Part shown: positions 1 to 6,609 of the stretch, piece by piece
Layout of the letters: each line of letters begins with the position of its first letter
Numbering within the stretch: the stretch's first letter is position 1
Made by a program: the position numbers and the translations under genes
Notes under the pieces: generated by a model
What the model saw: only the letters and a program-made list of their open reading frames with translations
What the model was told of the DNA's origin: nothing
The model's database searches: none
Source: Spirochaetaceae bacterium
GTDB lineage: Bacteria; Spirochaetota; Spirochaetia; DSM-27196; SKKC01
Reading direction: 5' to 3'
Length of the DNA: 18,214 nt
Assembly: GCA_003552745.1 (NCBI GenBank)
Contig: PUOG01000260.1
Span: forward strand, 1-18,214

Positions 1-1561
1 GGGCTTGCTGAAAAACGGGATCTCAAGCCGGAAGGAGAGCCTGACGGTCATTTGCCGACTTACGTCGCGGCGTAAAGGCGAATGACAGCAGGTACAGCAC
101 GAGCGCAAAAGAATCCCGCAGCAGCTTCTGCAGGTTCATCACCAGGACTGCCATCGCGATCGTACTCTCGCTGGTCGCTTTCAGCTTCGCCGGCACGCGG
201 TCGAGTCCGTAGCAGCGTTTGCCTTCACCAAGTTTGCCTTCGATCTCTACTCGTTTGCGCTCGTCCTCACGAAACTGGCGCTGGGTAGCCTTTCGTATCT
301 GCTCATCCGCCGGTGGACGACCGAGCGGGCGACCGCTGATGCGTATGCCGCGTTGGCGGCAGTAACGGCGGTTGTCGCGAGTGCGATAGATCTTGTCTAC
401 ATGAACCGACTGCGGGTAGTAGCCGTACAGGTCTCGATACGATTCAATCTGTGACGAGAGGTCGCGTCCTTCGTTGTACATCTCCCAGCTGATCCGATGC
501 ACTCGGGTGAATCCGTTGGTAACGCTGAGCGATATCTTTGCTCCGAACTCCACCGCCGTGCGAGCCTTCCCACGAACGATCGGTCGCACATGCGGCTGGC
601 TGAGACTGACGATGCGGCCTTCGATACGGTAGCTACCGCTGTCGTGCATCTGCCGCTGCTGGCGTTCCACTTCGCCGGCGACGAGCAGCTTCCGGTACAG
701 TGAGCGCGGCAGATGCGAGAGACCAACCTCGCCGGCTAACTGTTGAATATGGGAGAGATTACGCCGCAGATACTGCAGCTGCTTCTTACGTCCCTTTCGA
801 AACGTCTTACGGGTCAGTTTCTTGTTCTTCGCACATCGTAGATAGTCGCGTCGGGCAGTGTGGCGATAGGTGCGCGGTTTTTTACTCCCGTCGGTACGCT
901 CGGCGTGCAGCGCATCGATCGCCGCCTCGGTGGCCTCGCGTGCATCGTTGAGCAGTCCGATGTCGGTGGGGTGCCGGATATCCTGTGGCACACAGCTTGC
1001 ATCACACAGCAGCTGTCCTCGGTTCTCCGGCTCTTCGCCTTCATCGTCCTCGCTATCGCTTTCTTCGTCAGACCGCTCGCACTCCTTCGAGTGCTCATCA
1101 CGCTCGGCGGCAAGGATCCTCTCGTTGATCTCTGCGAGTACCTCAGCACTCAGTCTCCGGCGGAAATGCACCATCGTACTCGCCTCGAACGGCGCCTCGG
1201 TGGAGAACCCCGATAGTCCTAACAGGTATTGGAGGTACGGATTCTCACGAATCTGCTCGACGGTCTCCTCGTCGCTCACGCCGAGTCTCTGCTTGATAAG
1301 CAGCGCTCCGAAGGCCATTCGAGCTCGCTTTCCCGGTGCGCCGGTGCTCGCGAACAGCTGCGCATACCGTTCCTCGATCCATTCCCAGGGAATGATCGCC
1401 GCCAGTCGCACCCACCGGTTGTCCGGATCAAGCGATCCACCGAACGGCAAATCGAAGTTATCGAATTCTTGCTGACGTCGATCCGGTTGTCGGTACATCG
1501 GCCACTGCGCTCCAAATAGCAGATGCACGGGTTTTGGCCCAATATCGCCGTTTTCCGTGCA
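1..1561 (-). mobile_element. IS5-family insertion sequence (nearly complete; left end at window edge)
   Basis: The element carries one transposase gene. Its two ends hold a short imperfect inverted repeat: TGCTGAAAAACGG at 6-18 and, on the opposite strand, TGCACGGAAAACGG at 1561-1548. The left end lies at the window edge, so its outer limit and the target duplication cannot be seen. The right boundary near 1561 is followed by an abrupt drop in G+C at 1570-1670, consistent with the element ending there. The transposase reading frame is unbroken, so the copy may be active or recently inserted. Confidence 0.6.
23..1498 (-). CDS. IS5-family transposase (DUF772 N-terminal domain plus DDE domain)
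   Basis: DDE transposase for cut-and-paste movement of the surrounding IS. Residues about 50-130 form the DUF772-like N-terminal domain (FEASTMVHFRRRL). The DDE core shows a first Asp in LLCDASC (about residue 166), a second Asp in HVDKIYRTRDNRRYC (about 368) and a Glu in the RVEIEGKLGEGKRCYGLDR stretch (about 418-420), followed by the family-typical LVMNLQKLLR tail. A highly acidic segment (about 140-160) and a basic segment (about 210-245) lie between the first Asp and the second. I chose ATG at 1498 (491 aa) over GTG at 1528 because it has a GGAG 11 nt upstream, while the GTG has no ribosome site. No frameshift or internal stop, and about 490 aa is a normal length for this group. Subgroup within IS5 is not certain. 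Confidence 0.9.
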   Translation of the reverse strand: MYRQPDRRQQEFDNFDLPFGGSLDPDNRWVRLAAIIPWEWIEERYAQLFASTGAPGKRARMAFGALLIKQRLGVSDEETVEQIRENPYLQYLLGLSGFSTEAPFEASTMVHFRRRLSAEVLAEINERILAAERDEHSKECERSDEESDSEDDEGEEPENRGQLLCDASCVPQDIRHPTDIGLLNDAREATEAAIDALHAERTDGSKKPRTYRHTARRDYLRCAKNKKLTRKTFRKGRKKQLQYLRRNLSHIQQLAGEVGLSHLPRSLYRKLLVAGEVERQQRQMHDSGSYRIEGRIVSLSQPHVRPIVRGKARTAVEFGAKISLSVTNGFTRVHRISWEMYNEGRDLSSQIESYRDLYGYYPQSVHVDKIYRTRDNRRYCRQRGIRISGRPLGRPPADEQIRKATQRQFREDERKRVEIEGKLGEGKRCYGLDRVPAKLKATSESTIAMAVLVMNLQKLLRDSFALVLYLLSFAFTPRRKSANDRQALLPA

Positions 1562-1610
1562 CGAAGATGGTCGATAATACCATTTAAGTCATTGTAATGT
1601 AAATTCTTAG

Positions 1611-1638
1611 TTGTTATTCAGGAGGCCCCAATTATATG
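1611..1638 (+). promoter_or_regulatory. Candidate promoter for the lipoprotein gene
   Basis: TTGTTA (1611-1616) and TATATG (1633-1638) are separated by 16 nt in an AT-rich stretch directly after the IS end. The predicted transcription start near 1645 would give a leader of about 90 nt. Box matches are moderate and no operator is known. Confidence 0.35.
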
Positions 1639-1639
1639 T

Positions 1640-1662
1640 GACGATTATTCTGCTTAATCGTC
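1640..1662 (+). promoter_or_regulatory. Inverted repeat at the predicted transcription start
   Basis: Perfect 8-bp arms GACGATTA (1640-1647) and TAATCGTC (1655-1662) around a 7-nt centre. It overlaps the predicted start of transcription of the lipoprotein gene, which is a typical operator position; it could instead fold as a 5' leader hairpin. Confidence 0.4.
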
Positions 1663-1683
1663 GATACCAAACGTAAATCCTCG

Positions 1684-1714
1684 GCTGATTTGCTTCCGGG
1701 AAGGCCAAATCAGC
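1684..1714 (+). promoter_or_regulatory. Leader hairpin upstream of the lipoprotein ribosome site
   Basis: Outer arms GCTGATTTG (1684-1692) and CAAATCAGC (1706-1714) are a perfect 9-bp match; an inner CTTC/GAAG (1693-1696 and 1700-1703) continues the stem across a 2-nt bulge. It ends 11 nt before the AAGGAG ribosome site at 1726-1731, so it could influence translation or mRNA stability. Confidence 0.4.
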
Positions 1715-1737
1715 GAGAGTACGAGAAGGAGACTTAT

Positions 1738-2532
1738 ATGCGCACCACTGTAGCCGTGTTGGCAGCGGTTTCGCTTGTGTTCGCCCTTGCGGCGTGCAAC
1801 AACGGCAATGACGCCGCGGCAGCGGAAGGATTCGCACCGAATCAGACCGCCGAGGCGTACATCTACATTCACGGCGGTTATGTCGGTCAGGCAGTTGCCA
1901 CCACCGACGGTGACGGCAATCTGAGCGTCGAGCTCGACGAGGCGTTCCTGCCGCACGATCTCGCAGCGGTAGACATGGACAGCGACGAGTGGAACGAGGA
2001 CAACACTGTCTACTATGTCCGCAGGGGAAGCGAAGTTCGTGTCGCGAAGTACATCGAATACGACGGAACCGTCTACGTCGGAACAACCGTCGGTGGAAGC
2101 GTAACCTACGTTGAAGCCGATGACGACGGCGAGCCGGCCGGCGGTCAGGATCTCGAACTGCTGATCATCTTCGGCCAGGACTCAATGGCCGCCTACTACG
2201 ATAACATCCAGAACGGTCGCTTCGGCATCATGACCGAGTTCGGCGGCGACGTGGAGCCGGTCACGACAACCCAGTACGGCAAGGTCACCAAGCGCGGTTC
2301 GGACTATTGGGACCGCGGTCTCGGCTGGCACGGAAACATCTACGCGATCGAAGAGTTCATCGAAGAGGAGGGGTTTGCATTCAATCTCGCCGACATGCAG
2401 CGCCTCGATGCCGACGACGACGACATGGAGTACTGGCAGGTCGCCGACGCGGTCACCGGTGCGACACTCACCGATTTCAAGGACTACTTCATTCTCGCAC
2501 AAGCTGCCGCCGCGCAACTCGAGCGCAACTGA
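1738..2532 (+). CDS. Lipoprotein with C-terminal FMN-attachment-like motif
   Basis: Predicted exported lipoprotein of 264 aa. The signal peptide is residues 1-19 with lipobox LAAC, putting the lipid-bearing cysteine at residue 20. The mature protein is very acidic, including a DADDDD run. Near the C-terminus, DAVTGAT (residues 237-243) followed by LT matches the D-x-x-[ST]-G-A-[ST] flavinylation motif of FMN-binding domains (RnfG/NqrC type), where FMN is attached covalently to the last Thr/Ser. If this holds, Thr243 carries FMN and the protein is an extracytoplasmic electron carrier. The rest of the protein has no further motif that I recognise. ATG at 1738 is chosen because AAGGAG lies 6 nt upstream and the lipobox then falls at the right place. 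It is monocistronic, between the IS and a terminator. No flavin transferase (ApbE) gene lies in the window. Confidence 0.7.
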   Translation: MRTTVAVLAAVSLVFALAACNNGNDAAAAEGFAPNQTAEAYIYIHGGYVGQAVATTDGDGNLSVELDEAFLPHDLAAVDMDSDEWNEDNTVYYVRRGSEVRVAKYIEYDGTVYVGTTVGGSVTYVEADDDGEPAGGQDLELLIIFGQDSMAAYYDNIQNGRFGIMTEFGGDVEPVTTTQYGKVTKRGSDYWDRGLGWHGNIYAIEEFIEEEGFAFNLADMQRLDADDDDMEYWQVADAVTGATLTDFKDYFILAQAAAAQLERN

Positions 2533-2561
2533 TACTTCTTCCGAAAACCGATCACTCGTTG

Positions 2562-2596
2562 CAGCGCGCCTCGATTCCGGGGCGCGCTGTGTTTCC
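2562..2596 (+). terminator. Rho-independent terminator candidate after the lipoprotein gene
   Basis: Perfect 9-bp G+C-rich stem, CAGCGCGCC (2562-2570) and GGCGCGCTG (2581-2589), with a 10-nt loop, followed by TGTTTC. The T-run is short, so termination may be partial. It starts 30 nt after the lipoprotein stop. Confidence 0.6.
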
Positions 2597-2703
2597 CGGC
2601 ATGTAGAGTTTCACTGGAACGGCTCGGTGCGACGCGGGCGATTGAATGATAAACTGATGGAGGCTTGAGGGGTTCAACGTACCCGTGCTTCAGAGGTATC
2701 GCC

Positions 2704-3139
2704 ATGGGTTTCTTTACGCTGGGCAAACGACAGGGACACGATGTTCTCGATCCCCAGGATCGCCCCTTCTTTTCGGTCGGCATGAACCATGTAGATTCGC
2801 CATCGCTGCGTTATCCTGAAAACAGCGACATCTGGCAGCAGAAATATGCCAACATCCAGGAACGGTGACTGCGGGAAGCAGTCGGACCCGACCTGCAAGA
2901 GATGGCCGAACGCTACTACCAGGTGACCCACGACGCAATCCGGCGTTACGATCCGCAGCATCTGATCCTCGGTGATCTTCGAGGCCTTCACACGCTGGCA
3001 TCGGCTGACCGGCAACCCCATCCTGCTCGCCGATGCCTGCGTACCCGGCCGCGACCACATCATCAACGAGGGCTTTGTCCAAGCGGCCGGCGAAGCCAAC
3101 ATTGAAACCGCCCGCTGGGCACTGGCGCATCATCCTTGA
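2704..3139 (+). pseudogene. Decayed glycoside-hydrolase-like (agarase-like) gene
   Basis: An ATG at 2704 with AGAGG upstream opens a frame whose product resembles the N-terminus of agarase-like glycoside hydrolases (RPFFSVGMNHVDSPSLRYPEN). It hits TGA at 2866. The same frame continues (LREAVGPDLQEMAERYYQVT, then DAIRRYDPQHLILGD) and then shifts by +1 near 2974 into FEAFTRWHRLTGNPILLAD and on to VQAAGEANIETARW, ending at 3137. The recognisable pieces are what is usually spread over several hundred residues of such an enzyme, so a large internal deletion is likely as well as the nonsense and frameshift changes. The family name is my best match from memory; the decay itself is seen directly. Confidence 0.55.
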
Positions 3140-3287
3140 AGATGAAGCTCGACCGTGTCGGTAGTCTCCAGCTCCGGTATGCCCTCGTAATTCGCCCACG
3201 TCATGACTCGGTTCTCACAACAGGAATGCTGTTATCGACCGCTTACCGTTCCGCGGTGCTTGTCTGTACAGAGCGTCGTTCTGCGCG

Positions 3288-3306
3288 CGCTGCGCCTGGC
3301 GCAGCG
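3288..3306. repeat. 19-bp palindrome between the pseudogene and the M20 gene
   Basis: CGCTGCGCC (3288-3296), one T, and GGCGCAGCG (3298-3306) form a perfect inverted repeat. It lies 60 nt past the end of the minus-strand M20 gene, but no T-run follows on either strand. It may be part of a terminator or a protein site; the rest of 3140-3365 shows nothing recognisable. Confidence 0.4.
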
Positions 3307-3365
3307 GGCTGCTCGGGTACGCCGTAGGTGAAGTTCCGTTCACCAGCCGATATTGCTGATGAACG

Positions 3366-4589
3366 CTACGACAACGTTGCGGCGGCGATCCGTGTCGCGG
3401 TTGCTATGTCCTCGATGCGGCTGTATTCGTCGGGATGGTGGCTGATTCCGTCGCGACTGGCGATAAACAGCATGGAGGTCGGCAGATACGGCGCGATTAT
3501 CGCCGCGTCGTGTAGCGCTCCGCTCGCAACGGTGGGAAGCCGGACGCCGAGAGACTCCGCCGCCTCGACAAGTCGTCGTACGAGCTCCGCATCGAGGGGC
3601 TCCGGCGGCTGGTCATCTTCAGAACTAATGCTGATGTTCAGCCCGCGGTCGACGGCGATCTCTTCGGTTAATCGCTTCAGTCGGCGCTCACCCTCCTCGA
3701 GAAGAGCGCGGTCGGGCGAACGAAAGTCGACGCTGAGGCCGACACGGGAGGCGATGACATTAATGGCGTTCGGTTCTACCGCTATCCGACCGACGGTCAT
3801 TACCGTGTGACCGCATCCCTCGGACAGGTCGCGCCCGATTACCTCGATGCCGGCGATTACGTGCGCCGCTGCAGCGACCGGGTCACGCCGGTCCGCCATG
3901 CGGGTTGAGCCGGCATGATTACCCCGGCCTTCCACTTCTATACGATACTGCCTGCGGCCGTTTATCGTACCAACGGCGGCGACCGCCTGATTGTCGTTCC
4001 AGAGGCCGAGGCCCTGCTCCGGATGGAGCTCGAGAAACCCACGGTAACGGCTCGCGTCGATCCGCTCGGTATCGAGGCGATCGGGATCAACCCCGTACCG
4101 TGCACCGGCCTCGAGGTAGCTCTCACCGTGGCGATTGGTCAAACGGGCGAGATCGTCGCGACCAACTCTCCCCACCCACGCTCGGCTTCCGAGAAGCCCC
4201 ATACCGAAGGTGGTTCCCTCCTCTTCGGCGAAGATGACGAGCTCCAACGGCGGGTCGATACGCGCACGCAAAAGCTCGAGAGGCATGACGACGCCGCTTA
4301 CCCCGTCGAACTTCCCCCCGGAGGGAACCGAATCGAGATGTGAGCCGCTGAGCCAGAGCGGTTCCTCCCATGTCCGCCGATCGGGACGAATATGCACATT
4401 GCCTGCAGCGTCGATCCGGCTTTTTGCTCCCGCCAACGACGCCTGTTCGATTACGTAGTCGCGCGCGGCCGCCCAAGCTTCGGAGAATGTCGGTCGGCTG
4501 TATCCGAGATCGGGAGTCGAGTCGTTGCACGCGGCAATGCACTCAATGTCGCGCTCGATGCGGTCAGGTCGAATTGTGTTGCCTATCAC
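3366..4589 (-). CDS. M20 family amidohydrolase (allantoate/ureidopropionate/N-carbamoyl amino acid hydrolase type)
   Basis: Zinc-type metal-dependent hydrolase of the hydantoinase/carbamoylase branch of M20, cytoplasmic, cleaving an amide or ureido bond. Metal and dimer motifs are all present: GSHLDSVPSGGKFDG (His84, Asp95), FAEEEGTTFG (Glu122-123), LELHPEQG (His189), NHAGSTRMADRRDP, SGALHDA (His360) and the C-terminal GISHHPDEYS. Family members have SGAGHDA, so the Gly-to-Leu change next to His360 is unusual. I prefer GTG at 4589 (407 aa): an ATG at 4652 would add 21 residues unlike the family and has no ribosome site, though the GAGG before the GTG is close (4 nt). The gene diverges from the peptide-type importer operon, and a shared substrate is a reasonable inference. 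The exact substrate cannot be told from motifs. Confidence 0.85.
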   Translation of the reverse strand: MIGNTIRPDRIERDIECIAACNDSTPDLGYSRPTFSEAWAAARDYVIEQASLAGAKSRIDAAGNVHIRPDRRTWEEPLWLSGSHLDSVPSGGKFDGVSGVVMPLELLRARIDPPLELVIFAEEEGTTFGMGLLGSRAWVGRVGRDDLARLTNRHGESYLEAGARYGVDPDRLDTERIDASRYRGFLELHPEQGLGLWNDNQAVAAVGTINGRRQYRIEVEGRGNHAGSTRMADRRDPVAAAAHVIAGIEVIGRDLSEGCGHTVMTVGRIAVEPNAINVIASRVGLSVDFRSPDRALLEEGERRLKRLTEEIAVDRGLNISISSEDDQPPEPLDAELVRRLVEAAESLGVRLPTVASGALHDAAIIAPYLPTSMLFIASRDGISHHPDEYSRIEDIATATRIAAATLS

Positions 4590-4662
4590 ACTTCCTCTCG
4601 CTGTAGTCGGGATGCAGGTACGGAAACCGATTTTCCACCGATACCTTTTCATCTACTCAGGC

Positions 4663-4692
4663 TTGTCCGGATCTGCGAATTCGGTGCATAAT
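4663..4692 (+). promoter_or_regulatory. Candidate promoter for the ABC importer operon
   Basis: TTGTCC (4663-4668) and CATAAT (4687-4692) are 18 nt apart. Predicted transcription would start near 4699, giving a leader of about 210 nt before the binding-protein ATG, long enough to contain the hairpin at 4816-4845. Its -10 overlaps the opposite-strand TATAAT of the M20 gene, so the two promoters would compete. The interval 4590-4909 holds no gene that I can support. Confidence 0.3.
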
Positions 4693-4718
4693 TATACACG
4701 CTTCAGCGGCACACGTGT
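4691..4718 (-). promoter_or_regulatory. Candidate promoter for the M20 gene with adjacent palindrome
   Basis: On the minus strand a consensus TATAAT lies at 4696-4691. The -35 position (about 4714-4719) is a poor match (TACACG) but falls on an 8-bp palindrome ACACGTGT (4711-4718), which could be an activator or repressor half-site. A start near 4684 would leave a leader of about 95 nt before the GTG at 4589. Confidence 0.4.
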
Positions 4719-4815
4719 ACCGGCCGTCGATGGGGAAGTGATCCGCCCGGCCTCCGTCACCCGCCCGAGGAGGACGTCGGATTTCTGCGTTTCGACCTGC
4801 CCACACGTCAGACCG

Positions 4816-4845
4816 CCGAACGCGAACGGACGTTCGCTTGTTCGG
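4816..4845 (+). promoter_or_regulatory. Nested inverted repeat in the importer operon leader
   Basis: Two consecutive arm pairs nest: CCGAAC (4816-4821) with GTTCGG (4840-4845), and GCGAAC (4822-4827) with GTTCGC (4832-4837), around GGAC, with a 2-nt TT bulge on the right side. The result is a 12-bp stem 64 nt upstream of the binding-protein ATG. It may be an operator or a leader hairpin; no T-run follows, so it is not a simple terminator. Confidence 0.45.
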
Positions 4846-4909
4846 TCGCAACCAGGCGGTCGAGTACTCGAACCAGCCATAGAGGACACGCACTAAGGAG
4901 GTGTTGTGT

Positions 4910-6475
4910 ATGAGAAAGACGATGTTGTTTGTTCTGATGTTGGTGCTGGCCGGATCGGCACACGTTTTCGCCGGCGGCGCCGCCGAGGCCGAGGAGCGTG
5001 ACACGCTCGTCGTCGGTCAGATCGCCGAACCGAACGCGCTCGACCCGCACACGGTGACCGCGGTAAACGACTTCCGGATCCTGGTGAACGTATACGAGGG
5101 CCTCGTTCAGTTCGCCGACGGATCGCTCGCCGTCGAGCCGGCGCTCGCCGAGGAGTGGGACGTCAGCGAGGACGGGCTGACATATACCTTCTACCTGCGC
5201 GAGGGAGTGCAATTTCACGACGGAACCGACTTCAACGCGGAGGCGGTCAAGTTCAACTTCGACCGCATGCTCGATGAGGATCATCCGTACCACCACACCG
5301 GTCCGTTCCCGCTCGCGTTCTTCTTCTCCGCGATCGATGACGTTACCGCCGTCGACGACTATACCGTCCGCATGGAACTGAACGAGCCGTTTGCACCGCT
5401 GCTGTCGAATCTCGCCTACCCGACCGGGCTTATGGTGAGTCCTTCGGCGGTTGAACAGCACGGCGAGGAGTTCGGGCGGAACCCCGTCGGTACCGGTCCG
5501 TTCCAGTTCGTCGAGTGGGAGAGCAATACGCAGGTCACCATCGAAGCGAATGACGATTACTGGGGTTCTTCGGCCGGATTGGAGCGCATCGTGTTCCGCC
5601 CCGTTACCGACGGCAACACCCGTGTTAATGAAATGCTCTCCGGTGGACTCGATCTGATCGTCGAGGTTCCGCCGGACTCGCTCGCACGCTTCCGGCAGGA
5701 CGATTCGTTTATCGTCTACGAGCAGGACGGACCGCACGTCTGGTTTCTGATTCTCAATCTCCGAGAGGGACCGTTTACCGATCATGCCCTGCGACAGGCT
5801 GTCAACTACGCGGTCGACAAGGAGTCGCTGGTGGAGAACGTGCTCCAGGGCACTGCCACCGTCGCCGACAGTCCGATCGCTCCCGCGTTCGACTGGGCGT
5901 ATAACGAGGAGCTTGACCCCTATCCCTACGATCCCGATCGCGCACGCGAGCTCGTCGAACAGTCGGGCTACGACGGGGAGGAAATAGTCTTCTACGTAAC
6001 CGAGGGCGGCTCCGGCATGCTCGATCCGATCCCCATGGGCACCGCCATCCAGGCCGATCTCTCCGATATCGGTCTCGAGGTAAGTATTGAAACCTTCGAG
6101 TGGAACACGTTCCTCAACGAGGTGAATGCCGGACTCGAAGGACGGGCGGACATGGCACAGATGTCGTGGATGACCAACGATCCTGACACCCTTCCGTATC
6201 TGACGCTGCGAACCGACGCCTTCCCCGAAGACGGAGGCTTCAACTCCGGCTACTACTCGAACAGCGAGGTGGATGATCTGCTCGAGGCCGCGCGTCAGGC
6301 GACGACCGAAGAAGAGCGGGCGGCGCTGTACCGGGAGATGCAGGAGATCGTCTACGAGGACGCCCCGTGGCTTTTCGTCGGCAACTGGGTACAGAATGCG
6401 GTGGCGGTAGCCGATCTTCAGAACTTCCGGCTGCAACCGTCGTTCTTCCTCGAGCTGGGAGAGGTCTCGTTCTGA
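4910..6475 (+). CDS. Peptide-type ABC transporter substrate-binding protein (SBP family 5)
   Basis: Periplasmic solute receptor of a DppA/OppA-type importer; it captures a peptide, nickel-chelate, glutathione or similar compound and delivers it to the permeases encoded downstream. The signal peptide is residues 1-21 (SPase I site HVFA then GG), with no lipobox cysteine. The mature part begins GGAAEAEE, a spirochaete-like feature. Family 5 motifs: DTLVVGQIAEPNALDPH, LAEEWDVSEDGLTYTFYLRE, GVQFHDGTDFNAEAVKFNFD and GRNPVGTGPFQFVEW, with the ligand-lobe segment VWFLILNLREGPFTDHALRQ. 521 aa is normal for the family. ATG at 4910 is preferred to GTG at 4901 because AGGAGG at 4896-4901 is 8 nt away from it. 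First gene of a four-gene operon. The specific ligand cannot be inferred. Confidence 0.93.
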   Translation: MRKTMLFVLMLVLAGSAHVFAGGAAEAEERDTLVVGQIAEPNALDPHTVTAVNDFRILVNVYEGLVQFADGSLAVEPALAEEWDVSEDGLTYTFYLREGVQFHDGTDFNAEAVKFNFDRMLDEDHPYHHTGPFPLAFFFSAIDDVTAVDDYTVRMELNEPFAPLLSNLAYPTGLMVSPSAVEQHGEEFGRNPVGTGPFQFVEWESNTQVTIEANDDYWGSSAGLERIVFRPVTDGNTRVNEMLSGGLDLIVEVPPDSLARFRQDDSFIVYEQDGPHVWFLILNLREGPFTDHALRQAVNYAVDKESLVENVLQGTATVADSPIAPAFDWAYNEELDPYPYDPDRARELVEQSGYDGEEIVFYVTEGGSGMLDPIPMGTAIQADLSDIGLEVSIETFEWNTFLNEVNAGLEGRADMAQMSWMTNDPDTLPYLTLRTDAFPEDGGFNSGYYSNSEVDDLLEAARQATTEEERAALYREMQEIVYEDAPWLFVGNWVQNAVAVADLQNFRLQPSFFLELGEVSF

Positions 6476-6502
6476 CCTTCGAGCGTCCTCCGCGTCGGCT
6501 CA

Positions 6503-6530
6503 GGTGCCGGGGTCCGCGGACCCCGGCGCC
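6503..6530 (+). promoter_or_regulatory. Very stable hairpin between binding protein and permease genes
   Basis: Arms GCCGGGGTCC (6506-6515) and GGACCCCGGC (6518-6527) are perfect, and the pairing extends to 6503-6530 with one G-U pair. There is no T-run. Hairpins at this operon position commonly protect the abundant binding-protein mRNA and reduce read-through into the permease genes; that role is inferred here. Confidence 0.6.
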
Positions 6531-6575
6531 GTGGGCTGTAACGCGAGACGCCAACCGGTAACACACGTCGCAAAG

Positions 6576-6597
6576 CGGCGGGACCGAGATCCCGCCG
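6576..6597 (+). promoter_or_regulatory. Second intercistronic hairpin next to the permease ribosome site
   Basis: CGGCGGGA (6576-6583) and TCCCGCCG (6590-6597) form a perfect 8-bp stem with a 6-nt loop. It ends 3 nt before the GGAG ribosome site (6601-6604) of the DppB-like permease, so it could hinder initiation of that gene. Confidence 0.5.
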
Positions 6598-6609
6598 GCC
6601 GGAGTGCTT

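Noticed and set aside
870..1475. Ser/Arg-rich plus-strand ORF inside the transposase
   Set aside because: Low-complexity translation typical of an antisense shadow of the transposase frame.
3131..3202. Minus-strand mini-ORF beginning MTWANYEGIPELETTD
   Set aside because: Only 24 codons, overlaps the pseudogene end and has no ribosome site; it could be a gene remnant but I cannot name a family.
4808..6436. 542-codon open frame antisense to the binding-protein gene
   Set aside because: Shadow of the G+C-rich third positions of the substrate-binding protein; no family motif and no start signal.
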